Origin: Xanthobacteraceae bacterium
GTDB lineage: Bacteria > Pseudomonadota > Alphaproteobacteria > Rhizobiales > Xanthobacteraceae
Length of the DNA stretch: 64,000 nucleotides
NCBI GenBank assembly: GCA_029239875.1
Contig: JARBUD010000006.1
Coordinates: 84,657 to 148,656, forward strand
Reading direction: 5' to 3'
The notes below the pieces were generated by a model. The model did no database searches, was not told the origin of the DNA, and saw nothing but the letters and a program-made list of their open reading frames with translations. Made by a program: the position numbers and the translations under genes. Positions 48,532-58,347 of the stretch are shown here, piece after piece (positions within the stretch are counted from its first letter, which is position 1; each line of letters opens with the position of its first letter).

Positions 48532-49254
48532 ATGAAGATCCTTATTGCCGATGACCATTGGGTCGTCCGTCAGTCGCTGAAGCAGGTCATGCGTCGCCTG
48601 CGTCAGACGCTCGAAACCTTTGAGGCGGAGACGTTCGACGAGGCGGCGGCGCTTCTGGTGGAGCATCCGGACATAGATCTGATGCTCATCGATCTGGTGA
48701 TGCCCGGCTTCGATGCCTTCGACGGCCTCCACAAGCTGCGGACGAATTTCCCGGACGTGCCGGTGGTGGTGGTTTCCGTCCACGAGGACGTGGACCATGT
48801 CCTGCGTTCGCTGGAGCACGGCGTCATCGGCTATGTGCCGAAATCGGCCGGCGGGTCCGAGATCGAGCGTGCGCTGGAGCGGGTGCTGGCCGGCGAGGTG
48901 AGCTTCCCGCGGCGGATCATCGAGCGCTCGGCGGGAGGCAGCAATCCGAAGCTGGCTGCTGAGCCTGCGGGAACACCAGCGGCCCCAGTCCCCCCGCCCG
49001 CCCCGGTGGCTCCATCCACGCCAGCGGCGGACGATGTGCGCGACGAGCTCGATCTGCTGACGCCGCGCGAGCGCGACGTGCTCGGCCTGCTGGGCCGCGG
49101 CTATTCCGTGAAGCGGATCGCCGAGGAATTCGAGCTCAGCAGCCAGACGGTGCGCGTGCATCTCGGCAACGCCATGCGCAAGCTAAACATCCGCGACCGC
49201 TCCGCTGCCATGCACTATGCCATCGGCCGCTTCGGCACGAAGGAGAGCGCCTGA
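48532..49254 (+). CDS. NarL/LuxR-family response regulator
   Basis: MKILIADDHWVVRQSLKQ receiver; LTPRERDVLGLLGRGYSVKRIAEEFELSSQTVRVHLGNAMRKL HTH. Confidence 0.9.
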   Translation: MKILIADDHWVVRQSLKQVMRRLRQTLETFEAETFDEAAALLVEHPDIDLMLIDLVMPGFDAFDGLHKLRTNFPDVPVVVVSVHEDVDHVLRSLEHGVIGYVPKSAGGSEIERALERVLAGEVSFPRRIIERSAGGSNPKLAAEPAGTPAAPVPPPAPVAPSTPAADDVRDELDLLTPRERDVLGLLGRGYSVKRIAEEFELSSQTVRVHLGNAMRKLNIRDRSAAMHYAIGRFGTKESA

Positions 49255-49255
49255 G

Positions 49256-50827
49256 GTGAAGGATGCGCCCGTATCTGCTGATCCGGAGCGCTTGGGCGAG
49301 ATTTTCGCCGGATTGGACGCCGCGCCGCTCGGCATACTCATCTGGTCCGATGAGCGGCGGTTGCTCTACGTCAACGATCACTTCAGGCGCAGCTGCGATT
49401 TCCCGGTAACCGTCGACATGAGCTTCGAGGCGTTCATCGCCACGATGGCCCATTGGCCCGAATGCGTCCTGCCGATCGACCCGGATACATGGCAGCGCGA
49501 TCAGATTGCCAATTTCGGATCGGAGAGCAGCCAAGACTACCTCTTCGCGACGGGTCTCGTGCTCAACGTCACGCAGACGCCGACGGCATCTGGCGGCATG
49601 ACGATGTCCTTCGCGGATGTCACCGCCATCAAGAACAATGAGCGCGCTCTCCAGCTCGCCAAGGAGACGGCCGAGGCCACGGACGAGGCTAAGTCCCGTT
49701 TCCTCCGGGCGGCGAACCACGATCTCCGCCAGCCGCTCGCCTCCCTCAAGATCTTGATCTACAACTGCATTCGCGAGGAGGATCCCGAGCACCGCTCCGA
49801 TATGCTGCATGCGATGGGGATCGCCACCTCCATCATGGAGGATCTGCTCGGCGCCCTTCTTCAGATCGGGCAGCTCGACGCCGGCCGTGTCCAGCCGCGC
49901 ATCACCTCGTTCCAGCTGTCGCAATTGTTCGAGCGGCTCGACGTCCAGTTCCGTCATCAGGCCCGCGAGAAGGGGCTGCGCCTCTCTTTCGTCTCACCGC
50001 ATGGGACGATTGCGACCGACCGGGCACTGCTGGAACGCATCCTGAGCAATTTCGTCGCCAATGCCATCCGCTTCACCGAGGTCGGCGGCATCGTCGTCGG
50101 CTGTCGGCGGGAAGCCAATGGCCTGCGCATCGAGGTGGTGGATACGGGCCGCGGCATCCGGCCGGAAGACCGCGAGCGCGTGTTCGACGAGTTCTTCCGG
50201 TCCGAGGAGCAGCGGGCGCAGAAGAGCGGCCTCGGGCTCGGCCTCAATATCGTCAAGCGACTGGCGGGCCTGCTGGAATTGCCCATCCGCCTGCGCTCGG
50301 AGATCGGCCGCGGCTCGATCTTCTCCGTCACGGTGCCCCTTGGAAACATATGGCACAGCGAGGCGAACGAGATCGAGATCAGCGAGACCGTCGCCGGCGA
50401 GTTCGTCGGCACGCCGATTGTTCTCGTCGAGGACGATGACATCCTGCGCCAGACGATGACGCAGCTGCTCCAGCGCTGGGGCATCGAGGTGCATGCGGCT
50501 GCGGAGGAGGCCGAGGCTATCCGGCTGATCGAGAGCGGCGTGTCACCCCGCCTGATCGTGGCCGACTACAACCTCAAGACCCAGACGGGGGTCGACGTGG
50601 TCGAGAGGCTGAGAAAGGCGATCGGCGCCGAGGTGCCGGCGATGATCGTCACCGCCGACGCCGAGCCGCGGGTGATCGAGAGCATCCGCGCCGCGGGGCT
50701 GCCGGTGCTGGTCAAGCCGGTCAGTCCCCCGCGGCTGCGCGTCCTGATGCACAATCTGCTGTTCGAGCCTTCGTTGGCCGCCGTCGCCGAACCGACCGCC
50801 GCCGAATCCAGGAGAAACGCCCCGTGA
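49256..50827 (+). CDS. Soluble PAS-type hybrid histidine kinase (HisKA, HATPase, receiver)
   Basis: AANHDLRQPLASLK H-box, NFVANAIRF N-box, DTGRGIRPEDRERVFDEFFR, GLGLGLNIVKRL, C-terminal receiver IVLVEDDDILRQT...VADYNL; no TM segments seen. Confidence 0.88.
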   Translation: MKDAPVSADPERLGEIFAGLDAAPLGILIWSDERRLLYVNDHFRRSCDFPVTVDMSFEAFIATMAHWPECVLPIDPDTWQRDQIANFGSESSQDYLFATGLVLNVTQTPTASGGMTMSFADVTAIKNNERALQLAKETAEATDEAKSRFLRAANHDLRQPLASLKILIYNCIREEDPEHRSDMLHAMGIATSIMEDLLGALLQIGQLDAGRVQPRITSFQLSQLFERLDVQFRHQAREKGLRLSFVSPHGTIATDRALLERILSNFVANAIRFTEVGGIVVGCRREANGLRIEVVDTGRGIRPEDRERVFDEFFRSEEQRAQKSGLGLGLNIVKRLAGLLELPIRLRSEIGRGSIFSVTVPLGNIWHSEANEIEISETVAGEFVGTPIVLVEDDDILRQTMTQLLQRWGIEVHAAAEEAEAIRLIESGVSPRLIVADYNLKTQTGVDVVERLRKAIGAEVPAMIVTADAEPRVIESIRAAGLPVLVKPVSPPRLRVLMHNLLFEPSLAAVAEPTAAESRRNAP

Positions 50828-52098
50828 CCAACAACATGGAGCCGGTGCCCATCGGCAGCATGGTGCCGCTGACCGGCCCGTCGGCGGCGGATGGCGCGGA
50901 GTTTCGCAAGGGGATGATCCTCGCCGTCGAGGAACTCAATGCCCGTGGCGGCCTGCTCGGGCGCCCGATCCAGCCGATCTTTGCAGACACCTGCCGCCAG
51001 ACGGCGGAGGAGGTCGTCACCGCCGCTCGATGGCTGATCGAGAAGCACAAGGTCCACGCGATCGTCAACGGCTACAATATCGGGCCGCAGAACTCCGAAT
51101 ATGAGCCGATCGCCGACGCCGGGATCATCTATGTGCATGCGAATACGCTTCTACAGCACCACGATACGGTGATGAGCGATCCCGATCGCTATTTCGGCTG
51201 CTTCATGGCGGATCCGGCCGACTACTGGTATGGGCCAGGATTCATCAAGTTCATTTCCTGGCTACGCGATTCCGGCCAGTGGACGCCGCAATCCAACCGG
51301 ATCGCCATCATCTCGGGGTCGAAGCCCTATAGCATCGTCATCGCCAACGCGATGGCGAAGGCAGCGGCCGATTACGGCTGGCAGGTGGCGTTCGGGCCGA
51401 AGATCGTTCAAACGCCGACGCATCACTGGCGGGACGTGCTCGAAGAGGTGCGCTCCACCAATCCGGCCGTGCTCGCGAACACGCATTTCTACGCGGTGGA
51501 CCTTGCCCACTTCCAGCGGCAGTTCCGGGCTAACCCCATGGACTGCATCGTCTATCTGCAATACGGCGCGATGCACCGCACCTTCAACGACATCGCCCAG
51601 GAAGCGAGCGACGGCGTCATCGTCTCCTCGGTCATCGGGTTGCTGCGCGACGAAATGGGCAAGCGATTCGAGGCACGCTACAATGCGCGCTTCGGCGAAG
51701 GTTCCACGGCGACCATCGGCTGCCAGTCCTACAGCAACATGCACCACTATGCGGTGGCGGCGGCCATGGCGGGTGGCTCGGGGCCGCCCGGCGATTTCGA
51801 GCAGAACCGCAAGGTCGCCTTCGCCCTGAAGGGCATGATCTACCACAGCGTGCACGGAACGATCCGCTACCATCCGGACTGGCAGGCGGTCGTGCCCTAT
51901 CCGGTGGTCACCCACGATCCCTCGCTCGGGATGCCGCACATCTTCTACCAGATCCAGGACTTCCGTAAGCCGCTCTCGATGATCGCGCCGGAGCCCTACA
52001 ACACCGAGCGATTCATCTCCCCGCCCTGGATGAGCGGCCGCGCCGCTGCCGCAAGGCAGGTGGCGACACGCAACCCGCGCGGTCTCGTCGGCCTTTGA
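50824..52098 (+). CDS. Leaderless periplasmic-binding-protein-like sensor (UrtA/AmiC family), GTG start
   Basis: PIGSMVPLTGPSAADGAEFRKGMILAVEELNARGGLLGRPIQP is type-1 PBP fold; no signal peptide; 4-bp overlap with kinase. Confidence 0.82.
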   Translation: MTNNMEPVPIGSMVPLTGPSAADGAEFRKGMILAVEELNARGGLLGRPIQPIFADTCRQTAEEVVTAARWLIEKHKVHAIVNGYNIGPQNSEYEPIADAGIIYVHANTLLQHHDTVMSDPDRYFGCFMADPADYWYGPGFIKFISWLRDSGQWTPQSNRIAIISGSKPYSIVIANAMAKAAADYGWQVAFGPKIVQTPTHHWRDVLEEVRSTNPAVLANTHFYAVDLAHFQRQFRANPMDCIVYLQYGAMHRTFNDIAQEASDGVIVSSVIGLLRDEMGKRFEARYNARFGEGSTATIGCQSYSNMHHYAVAAAMAGGSGPPGDFEQNRKVAFALKGMIYHSVHGTIRYHPDWQAVVPYPVVTHDPSLGMPHIFYQIQDFRKPLSMIAPEPYNTERFISPPWMSGRAAAARQVATRNPRGLVGL

Positions 52099-52224
52099 CG
52101 TGAAGCCCAGGCCGCGGCGCTCCGGGCAAAGCGTGCCGCGTCGCACCGGCCGGCGCATGCGTCCTGACGCCCGAGCGGCTGGAGGCTCCGCTTGAGTCCG
52201 TGGTCGACCGGTTTTGCACGGAAG

Positions 52225-52299
52225 TGGCGCGCCCTAGGGGAGTCGAACCCCTCTCTCCACCGTGAAAGGGTGGCGTCCTAACCGATAGACGAAGGGCGC
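52225..52299 (-). tRNA. tRNA-Glu(TTC)
   Basis: Cloverleaf on minus strand gcgcccttcgtctatcggttaggacgccaccctTTCacggtgg...ggttcgactcccctagggcgcgcca; CCA encoded. Confidence 0.93.
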
Positions 52300-52459
52300 G
52301 CAGGCGCGGCTCTTATAGGTGCGACGGCCCCGGCGCACAAGCCGTCGCAGACATCGCCGTCCACAGCCTTGGCGGAGGCTGCCGGCCGTGCCTTGCCGGC
52401 TGTCCGGCAGGGCACACGTGGAGGTCAGGCTGGCGGGATCCGATCCGTGGGACCCTGCC

Positions 52460-52882
52460 TCACCACTTGCCGGTGTTCGGCATCGATGCCCACGGCTCCT
52501 GCGGCTCGAGCGCGCCGCCTTTCTGCAGCAACTCGATGGAGATGTTGTCCGGCGAGCGCACGAAGGCCATGCGTCCGTCGCGCGGCGGGCGGTTGATGGT
52601 GACGCCGCCGGCCTGCAGCTTCGCGCAGGTCGCGTAGATATCGTCGACCTCGAAGGCGAGATGGCCGAAATTGCGGCCTTCGCCATAGGCTTCCGGGTCC
52701 CAGTTGAAGGTCAACTCGATCTCCGCGACGCGCTCCTGGCCGGGCGCCGCCAGGAAGACCAGCGTGTAGCGGCCCTTCGAATCTTCCCGGCGACGCAGCT
52801 CCGCCAGGCCTAGCTTGTTGCAGTAGAAGTCGAGCGAGGCGTCGATGTCGGTGACGCGGACCATGGTGTGAAGATATTTCAT
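52460..52882 (-). CDS. gloA: Lactoylglutathione lyase (glyoxalase I)
   Basis: [51 protein letters not shown] family. Confidence 0.92.
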   Translation of the reverse strand: MKYLHTMVRVTDIDASLDFYCNKLGLAELRRREDSKGRYTLVFLAAPGQERVAEIELTFNWDPEAYGEGRNFGHLAFEVDDIYATCAKLQAGGVTINRPPRDGRMAFVRSPDNISIELLQKGGALEPQEPWASMPNTGKW

Positions 52883-52938
52883 GGCTACCTTGCGAGGCTC
52901 AGGCGGCGCAACCGCCGGTGGGACGAGTGGCGCACATT

Positions 52939-53913
52939 ATGGCGACGGGCGATGACATCAAGGCGGCATGCGCGGATCTCGCCGGCATTCTCAGGGACAT
53001 GCTCCGGGGCGTGGCCTTCACCGGCGCCGGCATTTCCACCGAATGCGGCATCCCCGATTTCCGCTCGCCGGGCGGGCTGTGGACGCGCAACCGGCCGATC
53101 GACTTCGAGAGCTTCCGGTCCAGCCGGCAGATGCGTGACGAGGCTTGGCGCCGGCGATTCGAGATGGAGGCGGCATTCGGCGGTGCGCAGCCGGGACGCG
53201 GTCACAAGGCGCTGGCGCGGCTGCTGGCGGAGGGGCGGCTCGCCGGCATCGTGACGCAGAACATCGACGGGCTGCACCAGGCTTCCGGCGTGCCGGACAC
53301 ACATCTCGTCGAACTGCACGGCAACAGCACTTACGCCACCTGCCTCGACTGCGGCACGCGCTACGAACTCGGCTGGGTGCGCGGGCGCTTCGAGGCGAGC
53401 GGCGGCGCGGCGCCGGATTGTCCGGATTGCGACGGCCCGATCAAGACCGCGACTATCTCCTTCGGCCAACCCATGCCGGGCGAGGCGATGGCCCGCGCGG
53501 GCGCGCTCACCGCCGCCTGCGACGTGTTCCTCGCCATCGGTTCCTCGCTGGTGGTCTGGCCGGCGGCGGGCTTTCCCGTGCAGGCCAAGCGCGGCGGCGC
53601 CCGGCTCGTCATCATCAATCGCGAGCCGACCGAGCTCGACGACATGGCGGATCTCGTCATCCACGCCGATATCGGCGACGTGTTCGAAGCCGTAGGACAG
53701 CCTGAGGCCGCCGCCGAAATCGCGCGCGAATCAATTTGGGTGTTTTCGTGGCGGCGACGGGTGCTATGCTTTGAAATCAGAATCAAGCGGCTCTGCTGGC
53801 TGAGCGGGGCGAAGCGTTCGCGGAGGTACGCAGCCGATGGTGTCGGACGGTTCTCTGCCGCGGTCCGGATTGGCCTCGCACAGCTCGCTGGATCAGGACG
53901 TCGACGTTCCTGA
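52939..53913 (+). CDS. Sir2-family NAD-dependent deacetylase
   Basis: GVAFTGAGISTECGIPDFRSPGGLW, VTQNIDGLHQASGV, CLDCGTRY..CPDCDG; unusual C-terminal extension. Confidence 0.88.
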   Translation: MATGDDIKAACADLAGILRDMLRGVAFTGAGISTECGIPDFRSPGGLWTRNRPIDFESFRSSRQMRDEAWRRRFEMEAAFGGAQPGRGHKALARLLAEGRLAGIVTQNIDGLHQASGVPDTHLVELHGNSTYATCLDCGTRYELGWVRGRFEASGGAAPDCPDCDGPIKTATISFGQPMPGEAMARAGALTAACDVFLAIGSSLVVWPAAGFPVQAKRGGARLVIINREPTELDDMADLVIHADIGDVFEAVGQPEAAAEIARESIWVFSWRRRVLCFEIRIKRLCWLSGAKRSRRYAADGVGRFSAAVRIGLAQLAGSGRRRS

Positions 53914-54436
53914 GGGGACGGAAGGCGTCGTCCAGATCGCCGGCACCATCAAATGGTTCGACGTCTCCAAGGGCTATGGCTTCGTGGTGCCGGACGGCGG
54001 CGGCAGCGACGTGCTGCTGCATGTGACCTGCCTGCGCCGCGGCGGCTTCAACACCGCGCAGGAAGGCGCGCGCATCGTCTGCGAGGCGGTGGCGCGCGAG
54101 CGCGGCTTCCAGGCGCTGCGGGTGCTGTCCATGGACGCGTCGACCGCGCTGCACCACTCGCAGCTGCCGCAGGCGCGCACCCATGTGAGCGTGCAGCCGG
54201 TCGGCGGCTTCGAGCGCGCCTGGGTCAAGTGGTTCAACCGGCTGCGTGGCTTCGGCTTCCTGTCGCGCGGGGAGGGGACGGAGGACATCTTCGTCCATAT
54301 GGAGACGCTGCGCCGGCACGGCTTGACGGAGCTGCGGCCCGGCCAGATGGTGCTGGTGCGCTTCGGCCCCGGTCCCAAGGGGCTGATGGCCGCCGAAGTG
54401 CGCCCGGACGGCGCCTCGACGCCCTCCTCTCACTAG
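53837..54436 (+). CDS. Tandem cold-shock-domain protein
   Basis: AGTIKWFDVSKGYGFVVPDGGGSDVLLHVTCL and AWVKWFNRLRGFGFLSRGEGTEDIFVHMETL. Confidence 0.88.
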   Translation: MVSDGSLPRSGLASHSSLDQDVDVPEGTEGVVQIAGTIKWFDVSKGYGFVVPDGGGSDVLLHVTCLRRGGFNTAQEGARIVCEAVARERGFQALRVLSMDASTALHHSQLPQARTHVSVQPVGGFERAWVKWFNRLRGFGFLSRGEGTEDIFVHMETLRRHGLTELRPGQMVLVRFGPGPKGLMAAEVRPDGASTPSSH

Positions 54437-54458
54437 GGAAGCGCCTTAGCGCGCCGCG

Positions 54459-54953
54459 TTGCCCATGCGTATCGTTCACCTCCAGGCCCGCTCGCATGCC
54501 GGCGCGGCCCGGATGCTGGCCGCCGCCTTCGTGCTGGCCTTCCTGTTCACCGCTCTCTCGGCGCAGGCGGCCAATTTCGAGAAGCTGACCATCGACACCA
54601 AGGCCGGTCCGGTCGCCGTCAACATCGAGCTGGCGGTGACGCCGGCCGAGCGCGCCAAGGGCCTGATGTACCGCACGCAGCTGGCGCCGGATGCCGGCAT
54701 GCTGTTCGACTTCGAGGTCGACCAGCCAGTCTATATGTGGATGAAGAACACCTACATCCCGCTCGACATGCTGTTCATCCGCGCCGACGGGCGGGTCGCG
54801 AGCATCGCCACCGATACTCCGCCACTGTCGACCGAGACAATCTCGTCCGGCGGCCCGGTGCGCGCGGTACTGGAGCTGCCGGCCGGCACGGTGCGGGCGA
54901 AGGGCATTGCGGTCGGCGACCGCGTGCGGCACCGGCTGTTCGCGGGCGGTTAG
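54459..54953 (+). CDS. DUF192 family protein
   Basis: TPAERAKGLMYRTQLAPDAGMLFDFEVDQPVYMWMKNTYIPLDMLFI. Confidence 0.9.
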   Translation: MPMRIVHLQARSHAGAARMLAAAFVLAFLFTALSAQAANFEKLTIDTKAGPVAVNIELAVTPAERAKGLMYRTQLAPDAGMLFDFEVDQPVYMWMKNTYIPLDMLFIRADGRVASIATDTPPLSTETISSGGPVRAVLELPAGTVRAKGIAVGDRVRHRLFAGG

Positions 54954-54956
54954 GCC

Positions 54957-55922
54957 TTACAGCCGGGGATTGGCCCAGCCTTGCAGGCCGTCGACCACCA
55001 AGACGGGCGCGGCTCCCTCGGGAAGCCGATAGATCGCCGGCCGCTCGATCTCCAATATCCATCCGGCGCCGGTCAGCGTGTCCATCAAGGCGCCCTCGAT
55101 CGCGCGCGAATGCGTGCCGATGACCATGCGCCGCACCAACCTGTTCAGGTCCGGCAGGCTTTCCCGCACGAGCGCCGCTTCCCCGCCCTGTATGTCGATG
55201 TGCAGCAGATCGACCGGTGTCGATCCGGCAAGCGTCGAGAACGGGATCATGTCCAGCACATGATGGCTGCCGCGCGCCTTGGCGATCGCGACCTCGGCCG
55301 CCCCCGCGTCGAACACGGGCTGTGCGCCCCAGTCCGTTCCCGATGTGCCGGCGTTGGGGAACAGCGCCTTGCCGACACGGGGGGCGGCTATTCCATGGCT
55401 TATCCTGTATTCGGAGCTGGAAAAGCCGTTTGCCCCGAGCGCTTCATGCGCGAATTGGACGTGTCCGCTGTCGCCTTCGACGCCGATGAGCTCGACCTGG
55501 AGGCCTAGCCTTCTGGCGGCGACGCCGGTGCAGTTCAGCCAGCAGGCCCAGCCGCAGCCGAGCTCTATTGCCCGGAAGGTGGAGCGAGCGAAGTCGACGG
55601 TCCGCAACGCCGCCGCCCATTCAGCCAGATCGGCATGCCAGTTCGCCGGCAGCGGCAGCGGCTCGACCTCTCCCGCCCTCCCGTCCAGAATCCCGGGAAA
55701 GAACTTGGGATCGATCCGCACGCCGAGGAAATTGGTCAGATAACGGGGATGCGGCGTGAGATCGGCGGCGGCGTGACGTTCGACAGTCTCTCTGGGATCA
55801 AAAATGGCCGAACAATTGGCAAACAGAGCGCCATAGTCTTGCTGCCACATACTTTGCTCCCAGCCGCATTCCTCGCATCCATACTTGCCCCGAAGTGCCG
55901 GTGCAACAGGCGGTGTCGTCAC
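54957..55922 (-). CDS. FkbM-like methyltransferase family protein
   Basis: IELGCGWACWLNCTGVAARRLGL, VDLLHIDIQGGEAALV. Confidence 0.65.
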   Translation of the reverse strand: MTTPPVAPALRGKYGCEECGWEQSMWQQDYGALFANCSAIFDPRETVERHAAADLTPHPRYLTNFLGVRIDPKFFPGILDGRAGEVEPLPLPANWHADLAEWAAALRTVDFARSTFRAIELGCGWACWLNCTGVAARRLGLQVELIGVEGDSGHVQFAHEALGANGFSSSEYRISHGIAAPRVGKALFPNAGTSGTDWGAQPVFDAGAAEVAIAKARGSHHVLDMIPFSTLAGSTPVDLLHIDIQGGEAALVRESLPDLNRLVRRMVIGTHSRAIEGALMDTLTGAGWILEIERPAIYRLPEGAAPVLVVDGLQGWANPRL

Positions 55923-55947
55923 CCAGCAGCTCTTCCCCGTCGAGCCC

Positions 55948-57003
55948 TTACTGCTCCACCAGCTCGACGCGGCGGTTCTTCGCCTGTCCGTCCTCGGTGC
56001 GGTTGCTCGCCACCGGCGCCAGCGGGCCGAGGCCGCGCGAGGCGAGGCGCTTGGCGTCGATGCCCTGCTTGGCGAGCGCCTTGGCCACCGCGTCGGCGCG
56101 CTTGTTGGAGAGGGTGACGTTGTAGTCCAGCGTGCCCTTGTTGTCGGTATGGCCGGTCACATAGACCTTGAGCCCGGGATTGGCCTTGAGGAACTTCACC
56201 ATCTCGGCGAGCTGCGGCTCGGATTCCGGCTTGATGTCGGCTTTGTCGAAGTCGAACTGGATGCCGTAGAACAGCGCCCTTCCGTCGGTCGCGATCTTCC
56301 CATTGATCTGCTCGGCGCTGATCACCTCCATGCGCCGGTCCATCGCCTTCGGCTCGACGATCTCGCACAGCACCGCGACGTGGTCGGACAGCGCGCGCGA
56401 GGCGTCGCCGAAGCCGCCGCCCTGGTTCACCGCGGCATAGACGGAGGCATAGCTGTCGCCGTCCGGTCCCGCCTTCTTCATGAGCGTGTAGCGCACGTCG
56501 ACGACCGCATCGAAGACGGCGTCGATCATCATGCGCCGCACCTGTTCGTAGTTGGCGCCGATCACCTTGGCGCTAGGATTGTCCCAGCGATATTTGAGCA
56601 CGCGAAAGCTCTCGCCGCATTCCTCACCCGAACACTGGAAGACCGGTTCGAATCCCTTGGCGGTCAGCGCCTCGATGAAATTAGTCGCCACTTCCAGCGA
56701 GGATCGGCCGACCGGGGCGACGTAGATGGTGCGCGTGACCTTGCCCTGGACCTTCACCACTGACTTGAATTTCTTCGTGTCGGAGTAGGTGGCGCCTTCC
56801 GCCGGGCCGCTCGGCAGCGTGATCTCGTCGAAGGCCTTGGTCGTCTGGGACAGAAGGACCGAGTCCTTGTACCGTCCGGTCAGCGGGTTGTCGGCGGCTC
56901 CCGCCGCGTCCTTTTTCAGGACTCCCTCGAACGTCTCCTGCGCATGGGCGGGCGCGCACGCCAGAATGCCCATCATGATGGCCACCAACCCAAGCTTATG
57001 CAT
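55948..57003 (-). CDS. OmpA family outer-membrane protein
   Basis: Signal peptide; FDFDKADIKPESEPQLAEMVKFLKANPGLKVYVTGHTDNKGTLDYNVTLSNKRADAVAKAL. Confidence 0.88.
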   Translation of the reverse strand: MHKLGLVAIMMGILACAPAHAQETFEGVLKKDAAGAADNPLTGRYKDSVLLSQTTKAFDEITLPSGPAEGATYSDTKKFKSVVKVQGKVTRTIYVAPVGRSSLEVATNFIEALTAKGFEPVFQCSGEECGESFRVLKYRWDNPSAKVIGANYEQVRRMMIDAVFDAVVDVRYTLMKKAGPDGDSYASVYAAVNQGGGFGDASRALSDHVAVLCEIVEPKAMDRRMEVISAEQINGKIATDGRALFYGIQFDFDKADIKPESEPQLAEMVKFLKANPGLKVYVTGHTDNKGTLDYNVTLSNKRADAVAKALAKQGIDAKRLASRGLGPLAPVASNRTEDGQAKNRRVELVEQ

Positions 57004-57111
57004 CGCATTGCCCCCACAAGTTGCGATGAACGCATCTTCTAGCCGATGGAAGCGTTGCGGTCACTGGATTCGTGGTGTCGGGGCCGGGATCCAGCGAGTC
57101 AGCCATGTGAA

Positions 57112-57188
57112 TGGTCGGGGCAGCAGGATTCGAACCTGCGACCTGAAGTACCCAAAACTTCCGCGCTACCGGGCTGCGCTATACCCCG
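57112..57188 (-). tRNA. tRNA-Pro(TGG)
   Basis: cggggtatagcgcagcccggtagcgcggaagttTGGgtacttcaggtcgcaggttcgaatcctgctgccccgacca on minus strand. Confidence 0.93.
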
Positions 57189-57466
57189 ATCCATCGAAAC
57201 CGTTGAGAACAAACGGTTTACCGAAACCTGAACACAGGCGGTCGGCGATCTGGAATGGCACAGAGCGGTCGAGCATGGCAAGGGGCGGCATCGAAACTTC
57301 GGGCAAGGGCGTCGCGAACCTTGTTCCAATACCGATCAGCCGGCCGTCTCGCATGGTCCCGCGAACCGCCGCCCGCTTGCCAGAAACGCCCCCTCGTCAT
57401 AAGCAGATCGTGACCGGGGAATAGCCTGCGATCCCGAGCGGCGCGAGGGGAAGGGAGCGAGTTGAA

Positions 57467-57772
57467 ATGGTGGCACGCATCTACAAGCCGACGCGCAACG
57501 CCATGCAGTCCGGCACGGCCAAGACCAAGCTCTGGGTGCTCGACTACGAGCCCGAGCAGCCGCGCCAGGTCGAGCCGCTGATGGGCTACACCAGCTCCGG
57601 CGACATGAAGAGCCAGCTCCGCCTGCGCTTCGACAGCAAGGAAGAGGCGATCGCCTATGCCGAGCGCCACGGCATCGCCTATCAGGTGCAGGAGCCGCAG
57701 GAGGCGACGCGGCGCAAGATCGCCTATGCGGACAATTTCAGCTTCCGCCGCATCGGCCAGTGGACCCACTGA
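57467..57772 (+). CDS. ETC complex I subunit (NDUFS4-like NADH dehydrogenase Fe-S protein 4)
   Basis: MVARIYKPTRNAMQSGTAKTKLWVLDYEPEQPRQVEPLMGYTSSGDMKSQLRLRFDSKEEAIAYAERHG. Confidence 0.88.
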   Translation: MVARIYKPTRNAMQSGTAKTKLWVLDYEPEQPRQVEPLMGYTSSGDMKSQLRLRFDSKEEAIAYAERHGIAYQVQEPQEATRRKIAYADNFSFRRIGQWTH

Positions 57773-57797
57773 CGGGCGCCGGCGGCGCCACGAGACC

Positions 57798-57874
57798 GGC
57801 CGCGTAGCTCAGCTGGATAGAGCAGCCGCCTTCTAAGCGGCAGGTCGCTGGTTCGAGCCCAGCCGCGGTCGCCA
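57798..57874 (+). tRNA. tRNA-Arg(TCT)
   Basis: ggccgcgtagctcagctggatagagcagccgccttCTaagcggcaggtcgctggttcgagcccagccgcggtcgcca; CCA encoded. Confidence 0.93.
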
Positions 57875-58128
57875 GCTAACCCTTTGATCTGTATAGCATA
57901 AGGGGAGGGGGCGGCGGTCGGGATCGGAGAACAGAATGGGCACATTCGCGGCCCTTTTCTGCATTTCGTGACAGAAAGTCCCGAGTTTTTCCCGAGCCAC
58001 GGGACGCCGAATCATCGGGGCGCCGCGTTCAAGGCGCTACCGCGCGCGCCCGCTGGCCGCCACCTTGACTCTCCCAATGGATGTTCTCATTCTGTTCGCG
58101 GGCGAGGGGCTCGTGATGGAAGCGGACG

Positions 58129-58341
58129 ATGAGCATCGATCTCGATCAATTTTCCCTGCCTTGGACGGTTGAGTTGACTGCGGATGAGGATGGAAACTCG
58201 CTCTTTGGCGTCGTCGACGCCGATGAGGGCTTTGTGTGCTATTCCCACAGCGACAAGATCGCGCAGGCCATCGTGGCGAATGCGGCGCTGATCAGGGCCA
58301 CCGCTGGCTACCCTTCGCCGGGGATGGCCGGCGAAGACTAA
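58129..58341 (+). CDS. Small phage-type hypothetical protein
   Basis: 70 aa ORF directly before SRAP gene. Confidence 0.5.
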   Translation: MSIDLDQFSLPWTVELTADEDGNSLFGVVDADEGFVCYSHSDKIAQAIVANAALIRATAGYPSPGMAGED

Positions 58342-58347
58342 AGCGCG

